Source: Lientehia hominis (GTDB taxonomy: Bacteria > Bacillota > Clostridia > Lachnospirales > Lachnospiraceae). Taken from it: DNA of 64,000 bases. Positions 51,039-60,240 of the stretch are shown piece after piece. The translations under genes and the position numbers were made by a program. The DNA is taken from assembly GCF_021044755.1 (NCBI RefSeq), contig NZ_JAJNOR010000004.1, positions 358,941 through 422,940 on the forward strand, read 5' to 3'. The notes beneath the pieces were generated by a model that saw nothing but the letters and a program-made list of their open reading frames with translations, did not search any database and was not told the origin of the DNA. The stretch's first letter is position 1, and each line of letters begins with the position of its first letter.

Positions 51039-51959
51039 ATGAAACAGTTAACCGCGATCATGAAGGAGAGGACAGCTTTTTCCTTCGAGCTTTTTCCGCC
51101 GAAGACCGACAAAGGTATGGAGAATCTTCCGGGGACCATTGAGCATCTCTGTGAATTTAAACCGGATTATATTTCCGTAACCTATGGTGCCGGCGGAACA
51201 AACGTAGGAAAGAATATGGATGTCTGCGGGATGATTCAGAAAGCAGGAACAACGCCGGTGACTCATTTCACTTGTATCGGCAATACCCGTGAGGGCATCA
51301 AAGAACAGCTGCAGGACTACCTGGACCACGGCGTTAATAACATGCTGGCGCTCCGCGGCGACCTTCCCTTTGGATGGACCGGAACAGGCGGAGATTTCGC
51401 CTATGCTACGGATCTGGTAGCTTTTGCACGGAAGGAATTCGGCGATAAGATTGAGATCGCTGTTGCAGGTTCTCCTGAAGGACATATTTCCTGCCGCAGC
51501 CTGGAAGCCGATATCGCTGTTCTGAAACAGAAACAGGATAATGGCGCCGATTATATCATGACTCAGCTTTGCTGGGATATGGAACAGTTTAAGCGCTGGC
51601 TGGATGCGATTCGCAAGGCCGGCATAACCATGCCTGTGGATGTAGGCATCATGCCGATCCTGGATATGGCCGCTACCATTAATATGGCGCTTTCCCGCAA
51701 TGCCTGTGTAATGGACCGCAAGCTTTGCGAGATTATCTCAAAGAACTGGATCTTCCCGAATCCGTTTGACAAAGAGCCTTTCGATGCCGCGGTTGATGAA
51801 AAGAAAGCAGCCTTCAAGGAAGCCGGCATTGAGTATACGATCAGACAGATGGATGAGTATCGTGCGTGCGGCGTTGACGGTATCCATATGTATGCTCTTA
51901 ACAAATGGAAAGATGTATCAGAAATCATCAACCGTTCAGGACTGCGTACGATTGTTTGA
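51039..51959 (+). CDS. metF: 5,10-methylenetetrahydrofolate reductase
   Basis: A 306-residue MetF, reducing methylene-THF to methyl-THF, the last step of the methyl branch. Motifs: FSFELFPPKTDKG near residue 14, SVTYGAGGTN near 47, NMLALRGDLP near 105, and the C-terminal GVDGIHMYALNK. The size is that of a catalytic subunit alone. metV, the Fe-S partner found with metF in many acetogens, is not in the window. The gene follows AGGAGG and precedes cooC by 35 bases. Electron donor cannot be read from sequence; the NADH-dependent enzyme of Peptostreptococcus (Blautia) productus is a known precedent. Confidence 0.93.
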   Translation: MKQLTAIMKERTAFSFELFPPKTDKGMENLPGTIEHLCEFKPDYISVTYGAGGTNVGKNMDVCGMIQKAGTTPVTHFTCIGNTREGIKEQLQDYLDHGVNNMLALRGDLPFGWTGTGGDFAYATDLVAFARKEFGDKIEIAVAGSPEGHISCRSLEADIAVLKQKQDNGADYIMTQLCWDMEQFKRWLDAIRKAGITMPVDVGIMPILDMAATINMALSRNACVMDRKLCEIISKNWIFPNPFDKEPFDAAVDEKKAAFKEAGIEYTIRQMDEYRACGVDGIHMYALNKWKDVSEIINRSGLRTIV

Positions 51960-51994
51960 TCACATAAACATGAGACATGAAGGAGGGCACTGAA

Positions 51995-52771
51995 ATGGCC
52001 TATACGATTGCGGTAGCAGGCAAAGGCGGCGTTGGCAAGACAACCCTTTGCGGTCTGCTGATTCAATATTTGTGCGAAAAAGAAAAAGGACCGATTCTGG
52101 CCGTGGATGCGGATGCCAATTCTAATCTGAACGAGGTTTTGGGCGTGGAGGTGGAAGCGACTCTGGGGGATATCCGGGAGGAGATAGCCCGGGCGGAAAT
52201 GATGGATCCCAGTCCGATTCCGGCGGGTATGTCAAAGCAGGATTACGCGGCGTTCCGGTTTAATTCCGCACTGGTTGAAGAAGACGACTATGATTTACTG
52301 GTGATGGGTAGAACCCAGGGCTCAGGCTGCTACTGCTACGTAAATGGCCTTTTGACGGCCCAAGTTGCCAGACTCTCCAGCCAATATGAATATATTGTCG
52401 TAGACAATGAAGCTGGTATGGAACATATCAGCCGGGGAATCCTTCCACATGTGGATGCAGTGATCCTGGTAAGCGACTGCTCCAGGAGAGGAATCCAGGC
52501 GGTTGGCAGAATTGCGGAGCTGGTGAAGGAATGCAAATTAAATCCCGGAGCAATGGGGCTTATCGTGAACAGGGCACCGGAAGGCAGCCTGAACGAAGGT
52601 ATCCGGGAGGAGATTGATAATCAGGGTCTGAATTTGATAGGCGTAGTTCCCCACAGTGAAGCAGTATATGAGTTTGACTGTGAGGGGAAGCCCACGGCAG
52701 TGAACCTGCCCCAGGATTCCCCTGTGAGAAAGGCCTTGATTGAAGCAGTGGAAAAACTGTTACATTCTTAA
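51995..52771 (+). CDS. cooC: CooC-type nickel-insertion ATPase (copy 1)
   Basis: A 258-residue MinD/NifH-like ATPase for loading nickel into CO dehydrogenase or acetyl-CoA synthase. The deviant Walker A is AVAGKGGVGKTTLCG at the N-terminus; the metal-binding C-x-C lies in QGSGCYCYVNGLL. The switch segment VVDNEAGMEHISRG is typical of CooC. ATG 51995 follows AAGGAGGGC. It lies 53 bases before acsA. A second, divergent copy follows acsA; assignment of one copy to each enzyme is inference. Confidence 0.92.
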   Translation: MAYTIAVAGKGGVGKTTLCGLLIQYLCEKEKGPILAVDADANSNLNEVLGVEVEATLGDIREEIARAEMMDPSPIPAGMSKQDYAAFRFNSALVEEDDYDLLVMGRTQGSGCYCYVNGLLTAQVARLSSQYEYIVVDNEAGMEHISRGILPHVDAVILVSDCSRRGIQAVGRIAELVKECKLNPGAMGLIVNRAPEGSLNEGIREEIDNQGLNLIGVVPHSEAVYEFDCEGKPTAVNLPQDSPVRKALIEAVEKLLHS

Positions 52772-52824
52772 TAGAATTGAATGGCCCGCCGGATCGGGCG
52801 GACTGAAACTGAAGGAGGTTAATA

Positions 52825-54717
52825 ATGGGAGACTTTAAGTTAACAAGCGTTGATGAATTCGAGGCGGCTACAGCCAGACTCCTGGAAACAGGCGCAAAGG
52901 TTGGCGCTGATTCCTGGCAGATGAGGGTGAAGAACCAGTCGCCTCACTGTAAATTTGGTGAGACCGGCGTCTGCTGCCGTATCTGTGCCATGGGACCCTG
53001 CCGCATTACACCCAAAGCGCCCAAGGGCATCTGCGGATGTGACGTACACGGCATCGTAGGGCGTAACTACCTGAAATTTACCGCCGGCGGAGCGGCTACT
53101 CACTCAGATCATGGACGTGAGATCTGTCATACTTTGTATTTGTCCGCAGAAGACGGGAATTATAAAGTAAAAGACCCCGAGAAGCTGAAAAGGATCGCAA
53201 AAGAGTGGGGTGTGGAAACAGAAGGAAAAGATATCTACGATCTGGCTCATGAGATGGCCGAGCTGGCTCTGCTGGAATACGGCAAGCCTTTTGGCAATCA
53301 GAGATGGCTGAAGAGAGCTCCTCAGACCACCCAGGATATCTGGGAAAGAGAAGGAATCGCTCCCCGGGCGATCGACCGTGAAGTTTCCACTTCTTTACAT
53401 ATGAGCCATATGGGATGTTCCTCCAAGCCGGAAGCTCTGATTCGTCAGTCTCTGCGGGCAGGTCTTGCAGATGGCTGGGGCGGTTCCATGTGCGGCACGG
53501 AATTTTCGGATGTCCTGTTTGGTACACCTAAGCCCGTTGATACAGAAGCGAACTTGGGCGTTATGAACGCAGAAAATGTAAATATTATCGTACATGGCCA
53601 TGATCCGAGCCTGTCAGAAATGATCTGTGAATATGCTGATGACCCTGAGATGATCGCATATGCAAAATCTTTTGGCGCAAAGGGCATTACCGTATCAGGT
53701 GTCTGCTGTACCTCCAATGAAGTAGCGATGCGTCGCGGGATTCCCATGGCCGGAAACTTCCTTCAGCAGGAAAATGTAGTTCTGACCGGTGCATGTGAAG
53801 CAATCGTCGTTGACGTTCAGTGTATTTTCCCGGCGCTCGGGCCGCTGAGCAAATGCTTCCATACAAAATTCATCACCACATCTCCGATCGCTCAGATGCC
53901 TGACTCTGAATTCATCGAGTTCCATGCAGAGAACGCAGGAGAGAATGCAAAGTCGATTGTTAAGCTTGCCTGCGAAAACTTTGTAAACAGAAATAAGGAT
54001 CTTGTATACATTCCCGATATGAAGCAGAAAGCTACTGTCGGTTATTCTGTAGAAGCAATCGTAAAGGTTCTGGACGGTGTTACGAACTCTCAGGTGGATG
54101 AGACCGGTACTACCAAGCCTCTCCTGGAATGCATCACTTCCGGCGTGATCCGAGGTGCGGTTGCCATGGTAGGCTGCAATAACCCTAAAATCCGTCCTGA
54201 CCATGCTCATATTGAGTTGATGAAAAAGCTGATCGCAAATGATATCGTAGTCATTGCTTCCGGCTGTGCCGCGCAGGCTGCTGCGAAAGCGGGACTTATG
54301 GATAAGCAGGCAAAAGATCTTTGCGGCGCCGGCTTAAAGAGAGTGTGTGAGCTGGCAGACATCCCTCCCGTACTTCACATGGGCTCTTGTGTGGATATCA
54401 GCCGTATGATGATTCTGGCTGCAACTTTGGCTAAGGATTCCGGACTTAAGATTTCTCAGCTGCCGGTAGTGGGCTGTGCTCCCGAGTGGATGTCAGAAAA
54501 GGCCGTATCGATCGGTAACTATGTTGTGGCTACTGGTATTGATACCTTCTTAGGCGTTGACCCTTATGTATCTGGATCTTCTGAGGTTGCCGATCTTCTG
54601 ACAAATGGTGTCAGAGAGTGGGTCGAAGCAGCTTATACGGTAGAAAAAGATATTGATAAGCTGGTTGATTCCATGATTGACCGAATTGAAGAAAAGAGAG
54701 CTGCAATCGGCATTTGA
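52825..54717 (+). CDS. acsA: Carbon monoxide dehydrogenase, catalytic (alpha2/CooS-type) subunit
   Basis: A 630-residue Ni-Fe-S CO dehydrogenase that reduces CO2 to CO for acetyl-CoA synthesis. The N-terminal B/D-cluster cysteines are in CKFGETGVCCRICAMGPCRI. C-cluster ligands and their surroundings are all present: HGHDPSLSEM (His), GVCCTSNEVAM, VQCIFPAL, AMVGCNNPK, ASGCAAQAAAKAG and HMGSCVDISRM. Length matches bifunctional-complex CODH. It lies between two cooC genes and upstream of acsB. Good GGAGG site nine bases before ATG. Confidence 0.97.
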   Translation: MGDFKLTSVDEFEAATARLLETGAKVGADSWQMRVKNQSPHCKFGETGVCCRICAMGPCRITPKAPKGICGCDVHGIVGRNYLKFTAGGAATHSDHGREICHTLYLSAEDGNYKVKDPEKLKRIAKEWGVETEGKDIYDLAHEMAELALLEYGKPFGNQRWLKRAPQTTQDIWEREGIAPRAIDREVSTSLHMSHMGCSSKPEALIRQSLRAGLADGWGGSMCGTEFSDVLFGTPKPVDTEANLGVMNAENVNIIVHGHDPSLSEMICEYADDPEMIAYAKSFGAKGITVSGVCCTSNEVAMRRGIPMAGNFLQQENVVLTGACEAIVVDVQCIFPALGPLSKCFHTKFITTSPIAQMPDSEFIEFHAENAGENAKSIVKLACENFVNRNKDLVYIPDMKQKATVGYSVEAIVKVLDGVTNSQVDETGTTKPLLECITSGVIRGAVAMVGCNNPKIRPDHAHIELMKKLIANDIVVIASGCAAQAAAKAGLMDKQAKDLCGAGLKRVCELADIPPVLHMGSCVDISRMMILAATLAKDSGLKISQLPVVGCAPEWMSEKAVSIGNYVVATGIDTFLGVDPYVSGSSEVADLLTNGVREWVEAAYTVEKDIDKLVDSMIDRIEEKRAAIGI

Positions 54718-54757
54718 TGCAGGGCTTTCGATGATAAAAACTAGAGGTGAATAGGAC

Positions 54758-55531
54758 ATGAAAATTGCTGTGACAGGAAAGGGCGGCGTAGGAAAGACTA
54801 CGTTTGCAGCTACACTGGCAAGGCTTTACGCTGAGGAAGGGAAGAATGTACTGGCCGCAGATGTGGATCCGGATGCAAATCTGGGATTGGCGCTGGGCTT
54901 TTCCGATGAAGAACTGGACAGTATCGTTCCCATAACAAAGATGCGAAAGCTCATCCAGGAAAGAACCGGTGCCGATGAGACGAATAAGTTTTTTCGGATA
55001 AATCCGAAGGTGGATGATATCCCTGCACTGTACGCAAAAAGCTGCAACGGCGTCAAGCTGCTGGTATTGGGCACTGTGGAGACAGGCGGCAGCGGCTGTG
55101 TGTGTCCGGAGCATGTGATGTTGAAACGAATCATCAACCATCTGGTACTCAGAAGCGATGATGTGGTGATCTTGGATATGGAAGCCGGCCTGGAGCATTT
55201 GGGCAGGGGAACAACAGAAGGGATGGACCAGTTCGTCGTAGTGATCGAACCCGGCGCAAGAAGTGTACAGACTTACCGGAATGTAAAGCGCCTGGCTGAT
55301 GACCTGGGTGTGAAACAGGTAAAGGTCGTGGCCAATAAGGTACGCGGTGCGGAAGATGAGGAGTTTATAAAGAGCAAGATTCCTGCCGAAGACCTCTTGG
55401 GCTTCATCCACTATAATTCTGAGGTGATCGACGCAGACAGACAGGGTAAATCTCCATATGATTTCAGCCCTGCCGTCAAGGCGGAGATTCAGAAGATCAA
55501 AGAAAAAATTGATGAAGAGGCAAATTGTTAG
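54758..55531 (+). CDS. cooC: CooC/AcsF-type nickel-insertion ATPase (copy 2)
   Basis: A 257-residue paralogue of the ATPase before acsA. Walker A AVTGKGGVGKTTFAATLA; metal-binding C-x-C in GGSGCVCPEHVMLK; DMEAGLEHLGRGT. Compared with copy 1 it has the classical CooC sequence around the C-x-C. It directly precedes acsB (12 bases to the GTG), so it may serve acetyl-CoA synthase assembly (AcsF role). That division of labour is inferred from position only. Confidence 0.92.
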   Translation: MKIAVTGKGGVGKTTFAATLARLYAEEGKNVLAADVDPDANLGLALGFSDEELDSIVPITKMRKLIQERTGADETNKFFRINPKVDDIPALYAKSCNGVKLLVLGTVETGGSGCVCPEHVMLKRIINHLVLRSDDVVILDMEAGLEHLGRGTTEGMDQFVVVIEPGARSVQTYRNVKRLADDLGVKQVKVVANKVRGAEDEEFIKSKIPAEDLLGFIHYNSEVIDADRQGKSPYDFSPAVKAEIQKIKEKIDEEANC

Positions 55532-55542
55532 GAGGTAGAACA

Positions 55543-57672
55543 GTGACACTATTTGATAGAGTATTTAATGGTTCGGATGCAGTGTATGGCCTCACAGAAG
55601 GCGCGATCAACGCTGCGATCGAGAAACACGGAGCGGATAAGGAAGTATCCTTCCCCAATACCGCATACAGCTTACCCTGCTATTACGGCGTGACAGGCAC
55701 AAAGGTCACCAATCTGGGGGAATTAAAGGATGCTTTGGGCGTGGCTAAGAGCCTTATGACCCGGGAGAAGAGACTGAATGACGCGTTTATGTCCGGCGTT
55801 GCTACCGCTTTATGCGCAGAGTTCATTGAAGTGCTGAAATATATTGATGGAGCGGAACCCTACAGTGAGCCCTGCTACGGCCATCTGGCTGATGCCGTTA
55901 TCCGTGAGCTGGGCGTGCCGCTGGTAACCGGAGATATCCCCGGCGTGGCTGTTATTCTCGGAAAAGCGCCGACAGCCGATGATGCCGCTGCTCTTGTAAA
56001 GAGCTATCAGGCGCAGGGTATTCTGGTGACGCTGGTAGGCGATGTGATTGATCAATGTGCAGAAAAGGGCGTGAATATGGGCGCAGGTGTCCGTGTGATT
56101 CCTCTTGGCAAGGATGTGACGGCTGTGATCCATGTGGTATCCGTTGCCATCCGTGCGGCCCTTATCTTCGGAAATGTGGCACCTGGAGATGCGGGAGCCC
56201 TTATGAAGTATACATTTGAGCGTGTACCGGCATTTGTCAATGCTTTCGCTCCTCTTGATGATGTCGTGGTCGCATGCGGTGCAGGCGCAATTGCTCTCGG
56301 CTTCCCGGTCATCACCAATGAGACAGAGAACATTTTCCGCGTACCGAAGAGCCTGATCGTTCAGGAAGACGTGTCTAAGTTCAATGCAACTTCCCTGGAA
56401 GCGCGCGATATCAAGATCAAGATTACCGATATTAATATTCCTGTGGCATTTGCATCTGCCTTTGAAGGTGAGATCATCCGCAGAAAGAACATGCAGGTAG
56501 AGTTCGATGGCTCCAGAGTGGACTGCTTTGAGCTGGTTCAGACGAAAGATGCTTCTGAGATTGAAGATCATAAAATTGAAGTCATCGGGCCTGATTTTGA
56601 TGAATTTGAGTTTGGAAGCAAACACAGCATCGCCTATATCGTAGAAGTTGCCGGCAAGAGCATGCAGTCTGACTTTGAATCCGTATTCGAGCGTAAATTC
56701 CATAGTTATATCAACTGCATTGAAGGCGTAATGCATACCGGACAGCGTGACATGATCCGCGTTCGTATCAGCGATACGGCTTTCCAGGCAGGCTTCCGGG
56801 CAAAACATATCGGAGAAGTGCTGTATGCAAAGATTAAGAATGATTTTGACGCAGTTGTGGACAAATGCCAGGTAAAGATCTATACGGACGCAGAAAAGGT
56901 TACAGAGCTGCGCCACAGTCTGGCGATTCCTGCATTCAATAAGCGTGACGACAGACTGAAATCCCTGACTGACGAATCGGTTGATGTATATTACAGCTGT
57001 ATCCTCTGTCAGGCGTTTTCTCCGAGCCACGTATGCGTGGTTACTCCGGAGCGTCTTGGACTCTGCGGCGCCGTTTCATGGCTGGATGCAAAGGCCACCA
57101 ACGAGCTGGAGCCCACTGGACCCTGCCAGGTCATCACCAAAGAGCGTGTGATCGATGAGAGGATCGGTGAGTATGAGGATGTAAACGAGGCTGTTAAGAA
57201 ATTCTCCAACGGTGCTCTCGAGGATGTATCCCTCTATTCTATCATGGAGAAGCCCATGACTTCCTGCGGATGCTTTGAGTGTATCTGCGGCATTGAGCCT
57301 TTCTCCAATGGTGTAATCATTGCAAACCGTGAATACGCAGGCATGACTCCTCTTGGAATGACTTTCCCTGAGCTGGCCTCCATGACCGGCGGTGGTGTTC
57401 AGACTCCCGGTTTCATGGGACACGGCAAACATTTCATTGCTTCCAAGAAATTCATGAAAGCGGAAGGCGGCATTGAGAGAATCGTATGGATGCCTAAGGA
57501 TTTGAAGGAGCAGGTAGCAGAGAGACTGAATGCGACTGCAAAAGAACTGTATGGAATCGATAACTTTACCGATATGGTCGGTGACGAGACTATCGCAGAG
57601 GATCCCGAAACATTACTGGAGTTCCTGACCGAAAAAGGACATCCCGCACTGGGAATGGAACCGATGATGTAA
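55543..57672 (+). CDS. acsB: Acetyl-CoA synthase, CODH/ACS beta subunit
   Basis: A 709-residue enzyme that joins CO, a methyl group and CoA at the Ni-Ni-[4Fe-4S] A-cluster. The cluster cysteines are spaced exactly as in Moorella: C-x2-C-x8-C-x9-C in CILCQAFSPSHVC then VVTPERLGLC, and the proximal-site C-G-C in SCGCFEC. The C-terminal ASMTGGGVQTPGFMGHG is typical. GTG 55543 follows AGGAGGT and gives the standard TLFDRVFNGS opening; ATG 55525 would overlap the previous gene. It has no N-terminal truncation relative to bacterial AcsB. Confidence 0.97.
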   Translation: MTLFDRVFNGSDAVYGLTEGAINAAIEKHGADKEVSFPNTAYSLPCYYGVTGTKVTNLGELKDALGVAKSLMTREKRLNDAFMSGVATALCAEFIEVLKYIDGAEPYSEPCYGHLADAVIRELGVPLVTGDIPGVAVILGKAPTADDAAALVKSYQAQGILVTLVGDVIDQCAEKGVNMGAGVRVIPLGKDVTAVIHVVSVAIRAALIFGNVAPGDAGALMKYTFERVPAFVNAFAPLDDVVVACGAGAIALGFPVITNETENIFRVPKSLIVQEDVSKFNATSLEARDIKIKITDINIPVAFASAFEGEIIRRKNMQVEFDGSRVDCFELVQTKDASEIEDHKIEVIGPDFDEFEFGSKHSIAYIVEVAGKSMQSDFESVFERKFHSYINCIEGVMHTGQRDMIRVRISDTAFQAGFRAKHIGEVLYAKIKNDFDAVVDKCQVKIYTDAEKVTELRHSLAIPAFNKRDDRLKSLTDESVDVYYSCILCQAFSPSHVCVVTPERLGLCGAVSWLDAKATNELEPTGPCQVITKERVIDERIGEYEDVNEAVKKFSNGALEDVSLYSIMEKPMTSCGCFECICGIEPFSNGVIIANREYAGMTPLGMTFPELASMTGGGVQTPGFMGHGKHFIASKKFMKAEGGIERIVWMPKDLKEQVAERLNATAKELYGIDNFTDMVGDETIAEDPETLLEFLTEKGHPALGMEPMM

Positions 57673-57815
57673 CTTCCGCAAGGGGGAATCAGGCGTTTGT
57701 CAAACAGACATCTGATTCCTGCGGAAGCGCATTTTTTGAGCATAGACTGAGTTTAATTTAAAGCTGTCAAGCCGCGCAGGAACACCCTGATAGGGAGGGT
57801 TTTCCTGTGGCGTGC
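57673..57815 (+). promoter_or_regulatory. Two stem-loops between acsB and acsD
   Basis: Stem 1, 57673-57737: CTTCCGCA and GGGAATCAG pair with CTGATTCC and TGCGGAAG, followed by CGCATTTTTTG, a plausible partial terminator. Stem 2, about 57771-57815: GCGCAGGAA pairs with TTCCTGTGGC around CCCTGATAGGG. They divide the acs transcript and could set different amounts of AcsB and the corrinoid protein. Confidence 0.6.
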
Positions 57816-57855
57816 TGGAAAAATAAAGCAATTACTTTAAGGAGGCGAGTAGGAA

Positions 57856-58797
57856 ATGCCGTTAAACAAGAAATTACAGAAATTCAGCGCTACTGTGCGC
57901 AGCGTTGAACTCGGCACCGGCGACAAAACTACAACTTTAGGCGGGAGCAATACATATCCCTTCTATACATTTGACAATCCGACTACCAATACTGCAAAAA
58001 TTGGTATTGAGATTTCCGATCTGGGTCTGGCAGAAGAGCCTGACTGTATGAAGGAATTCTATGCCGGATGTGAAACCGTTGTAGACATGGCAAAGAAAGC
58101 AGTCACAGTAGAGGGGGCAGATTTCCTGGTACTGAAACTGATCGGCGGAGATCCCAATGGCGAGAACAAGTCTATTGAAGAGCTGGTCGAGACTGCCAAA
58201 TCAGTTGCCGACGCAGTTGATTTCCCTCTTGTAGTGGAAGGCTGCAAGAACGTGGAGAAGGATTCTCAGCTGCTTCCCAAGGTGGCAGAGGCTCTCCAGG
58301 GTAAAAACGTACTTCTCATGTCCGCAAAGGAAGAAAACTACAAGAATATCGGCGCCGCTGCAGGTCTTGCGTATGACCAGCTTCTGGGTGCTGAGTCTGC
58401 CGTAGATATCAACCTTGCAAAACAGCTCAACGTTCTGATCAAGCAGCTCGGCGTAGATGTCGGAAAGGTTGTTATGAACGTTGGTTCCGCAGCAGCAGGC
58501 TATGGCTTCGATTACTGTATCTCTACTCTCGACCGTGTAAAGGGCGCTGCTCTTGGTCAGAGTGACGATTCCCTGCTGATGCCCATCATTACTCCTGTAG
58601 CAGATGAAACATGGTCGGTAAAGGAAGCGTCCGCTTCTGAAGAGGATGTTCCCGAATGGGGTTCCGTAGTAGAGCGTGCCATTGATATGGAGATTACCAC
58701 AGCAGTTGCATGCCTGTCCTGCGGTTCCGATGCGGTTATCCTTAAACATCCCACGTCGATCGCTGCAGTAGCTTCAATGATCAAAGCTTTGGTATAG
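57856..58797 (+). CDS. acsD: Corrinoid iron-sulfur protein, small subunit
   Basis: A 313-residue TIM-barrel subunit that, with AcsC, carries the methyl group on cobalt between AcsE and AcsB. Landmarks: LGTGDKTTTLGGSNTYPFYTF-type opening (ELGTGDKTTTLGG), VLKLIGGDPNG, VVEGCKNVEKDSQLLP, NVGSAAAGYGFDYCISTLDR. AAGGAGGCG precedes the ATG. It starts the acsD-acsC-acsE run, with 17 bases to acsC. Confidence 0.96.
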   Translation: MPLNKKLQKFSATVRSVELGTGDKTTTLGGSNTYPFYTFDNPTTNTAKIGIEISDLGLAEEPDCMKEFYAGCETVVDMAKKAVTVEGADFLVLKLIGGDPNGENKSIEELVETAKSVADAVDFPLVVEGCKNVEKDSQLLPKVAEALQGKNVLLMSAKEENYKNIGAAAGLAYDQLLGAESAVDINLAKQLNVLIKQLGVDVGKVVMNVGSAAAGYGFDYCISTLDRVKGAALGQSDDSLLMPIITPVADETWSVKEASASEEDVPEWGSVVERAIDMEITTAVACLSCGSDAVILKHPTSIAAVASMIKALV

Positions 58798-58814
58798 GAC
58801 AGGAGGAGAAAAAA

Positions 58815-60206
58815 ATGGCATTAACTGGTATTCAGATTTTTAAATTAACGCCCAAAAAAAACTGCAAGGAGTGCGGCTCCCCTACCTGTATGGCATTTGC
58901 TATGAAGGTAGCTCAGGGTGCAGTCGGCATTGACAAGTGTCCTTATATGAGCGAAGATGCGATCGCACAGCTTTCTGAAGCTTCCGCACCGCCCATGAAG
59001 ACCATTGAGATCGGCAAGAAGCCTTTTGCTGATAATAAGAATGACACGGATGCTTCTTTCAAGCTGGGCGGCGAGACCGTTCTTTTCAGACATGAGAAGA
59101 CATTCGTAAACAAGACAAGATATGCTTCCACCGTTTCCACAGCGATGGACGCTGCCAAGGTTGACCAGATCCTTACGGATATGGCAAAGATTGATTACGA
59201 GCGTATCGGCGACAGAATGTATGTGGAATTTATCGCAGTTGATCATACAGATGGAGCCTCTGCAGATGCTTATGCTGAACTTGCCAAGAAAGCTGCTGCT
59301 GCAAACAGGGCGCTGATCCTCAATGTAAAGGACGAGGCGGCGGCCGCCGCGGCACTGGAAGCAGTAAAGGATACAAAGCCCGTACTCAACGGTGCTGATG
59401 CTTCCAACTATGAAGCAATGAATAAGCTGGCGACCGGCGCTGATGTAGTCCTGGGCGTTACCGGCTCAAACGTTGATGAGATTTATGATACGATTGCGGC
59501 CATCGAAAAGCTTGGAAACAAGAAGCTGATTGTCGACCTTGGCTCTGTTTCCGTCAAGGACGCATTTGCCAACGCCGTTCTGCTTCGCCGTGCCTGCCTG
59601 GATAAAAATCCCGACAGAACAGCTGGTTATCCGACCATTGCCAATGTGGCAAAGCTGGCTCCTGGCGATGCTCATATGCAGACAGCCCTTGCAACTCTTT
59701 TCACAATGAAATATGGTTCCATCGTAATTGTAGAGGAAATGACTTATGCACAGGCGCTTCCTCTTTATGGTCTTAGACAGAACCTGTTCACTGATCCTCA
59801 GAAGGCGCCCAGAATCGAGCCCGGTATTTATCCGATCAACGGCGCTGAAGAAAATTCTATCTGCCTGACTACGGTAGACTTCGCACTGACTTACTTCCTG
59901 GTATCCGGCGAACTGGAGCGTTCCGGCGTTCCCTGCAATCTGCTGATCTCCGATGCAGGCGGATTATCCGTGCTGACATCCTGGGCTGCGGGTAAGTTTT
60001 CCGCTGGTTCCATTGCCAAATACATTCAGGAGTTTGATATTGAGAACAAGATCAAGAACCGTACTCTGGTCCTTCCTGGTAAGGTGGCAGTGCTGAAGGG
60101 TGATCTGGAAGCAAAGCTTCCCGACTGGAATATCGTGGTAGGTCCTACTGAGGCAGTTCAGCTCGTAAAATTCCTGAAGGATATGCAGGCCAACGGCCAG
60201 GCATAA
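58815..60206 (+). CDS. acsC: Corrinoid iron-sulfur protein, large subunit
   Basis: A 463-residue subunit. The N-terminal [4Fe-4S] domain holds C-x2-C-x4-C and a fourth Cys (CKECGSPTCMAFAMKVAQG, then KCPYM). The middle is a TIM barrel, and the C-terminal B12-binding region (about 330-463) contains GAEENSICLTTVDFALTYFLV and LISDAGGLSVLTSWAAGKFS. It accepts methyl from AcsE and delivers it to AcsB. Length is normal for acetogens. Confidence 0.96.
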   Translation: MALTGIQIFKLTPKKNCKECGSPTCMAFAMKVAQGAVGIDKCPYMSEDAIAQLSEASAPPMKTIEIGKKPFADNKNDTDASFKLGGETVLFRHEKTFVNKTRYASTVSTAMDAAKVDQILTDMAKIDYERIGDRMYVEFIAVDHTDGASADAYAELAKKAAAANRALILNVKDEAAAAAALEAVKDTKPVLNGADASNYEAMNKLATGADVVLGVTGSNVDEIYDTIAAIEKLGNKKLIVDLGSVSVKDAFANAVLLRRACLDKNPDRTAGYPTIANVAKLAPGDAHMQTALATLFTMKYGSIVIVEEMTYAQALPLYGLRQNLFTDPQKAPRIEPGIYPINGAEENSICLTTVDFALTYFLVSGELERSGVPCNLLISDAGGLSVLTSWAAGKFSAGSIAKYIQEFDIENKIKNRTLVLPGKVAVLKGDLEAKLPDWNIVVGPTEAVQLVKFLKDMQANGQA

Positions 60207-60240
60207 ATAATTGTTGAATCATGAAAAGGAGAACGAAATA

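Noticed and set aside
55810..57030. 406-codon open frame on the minus strand
   Set aside because: It lies entirely opposite acsB, has no ribosome-binding site and no family features; codon bias of the real gene keeps the antisense frame open.
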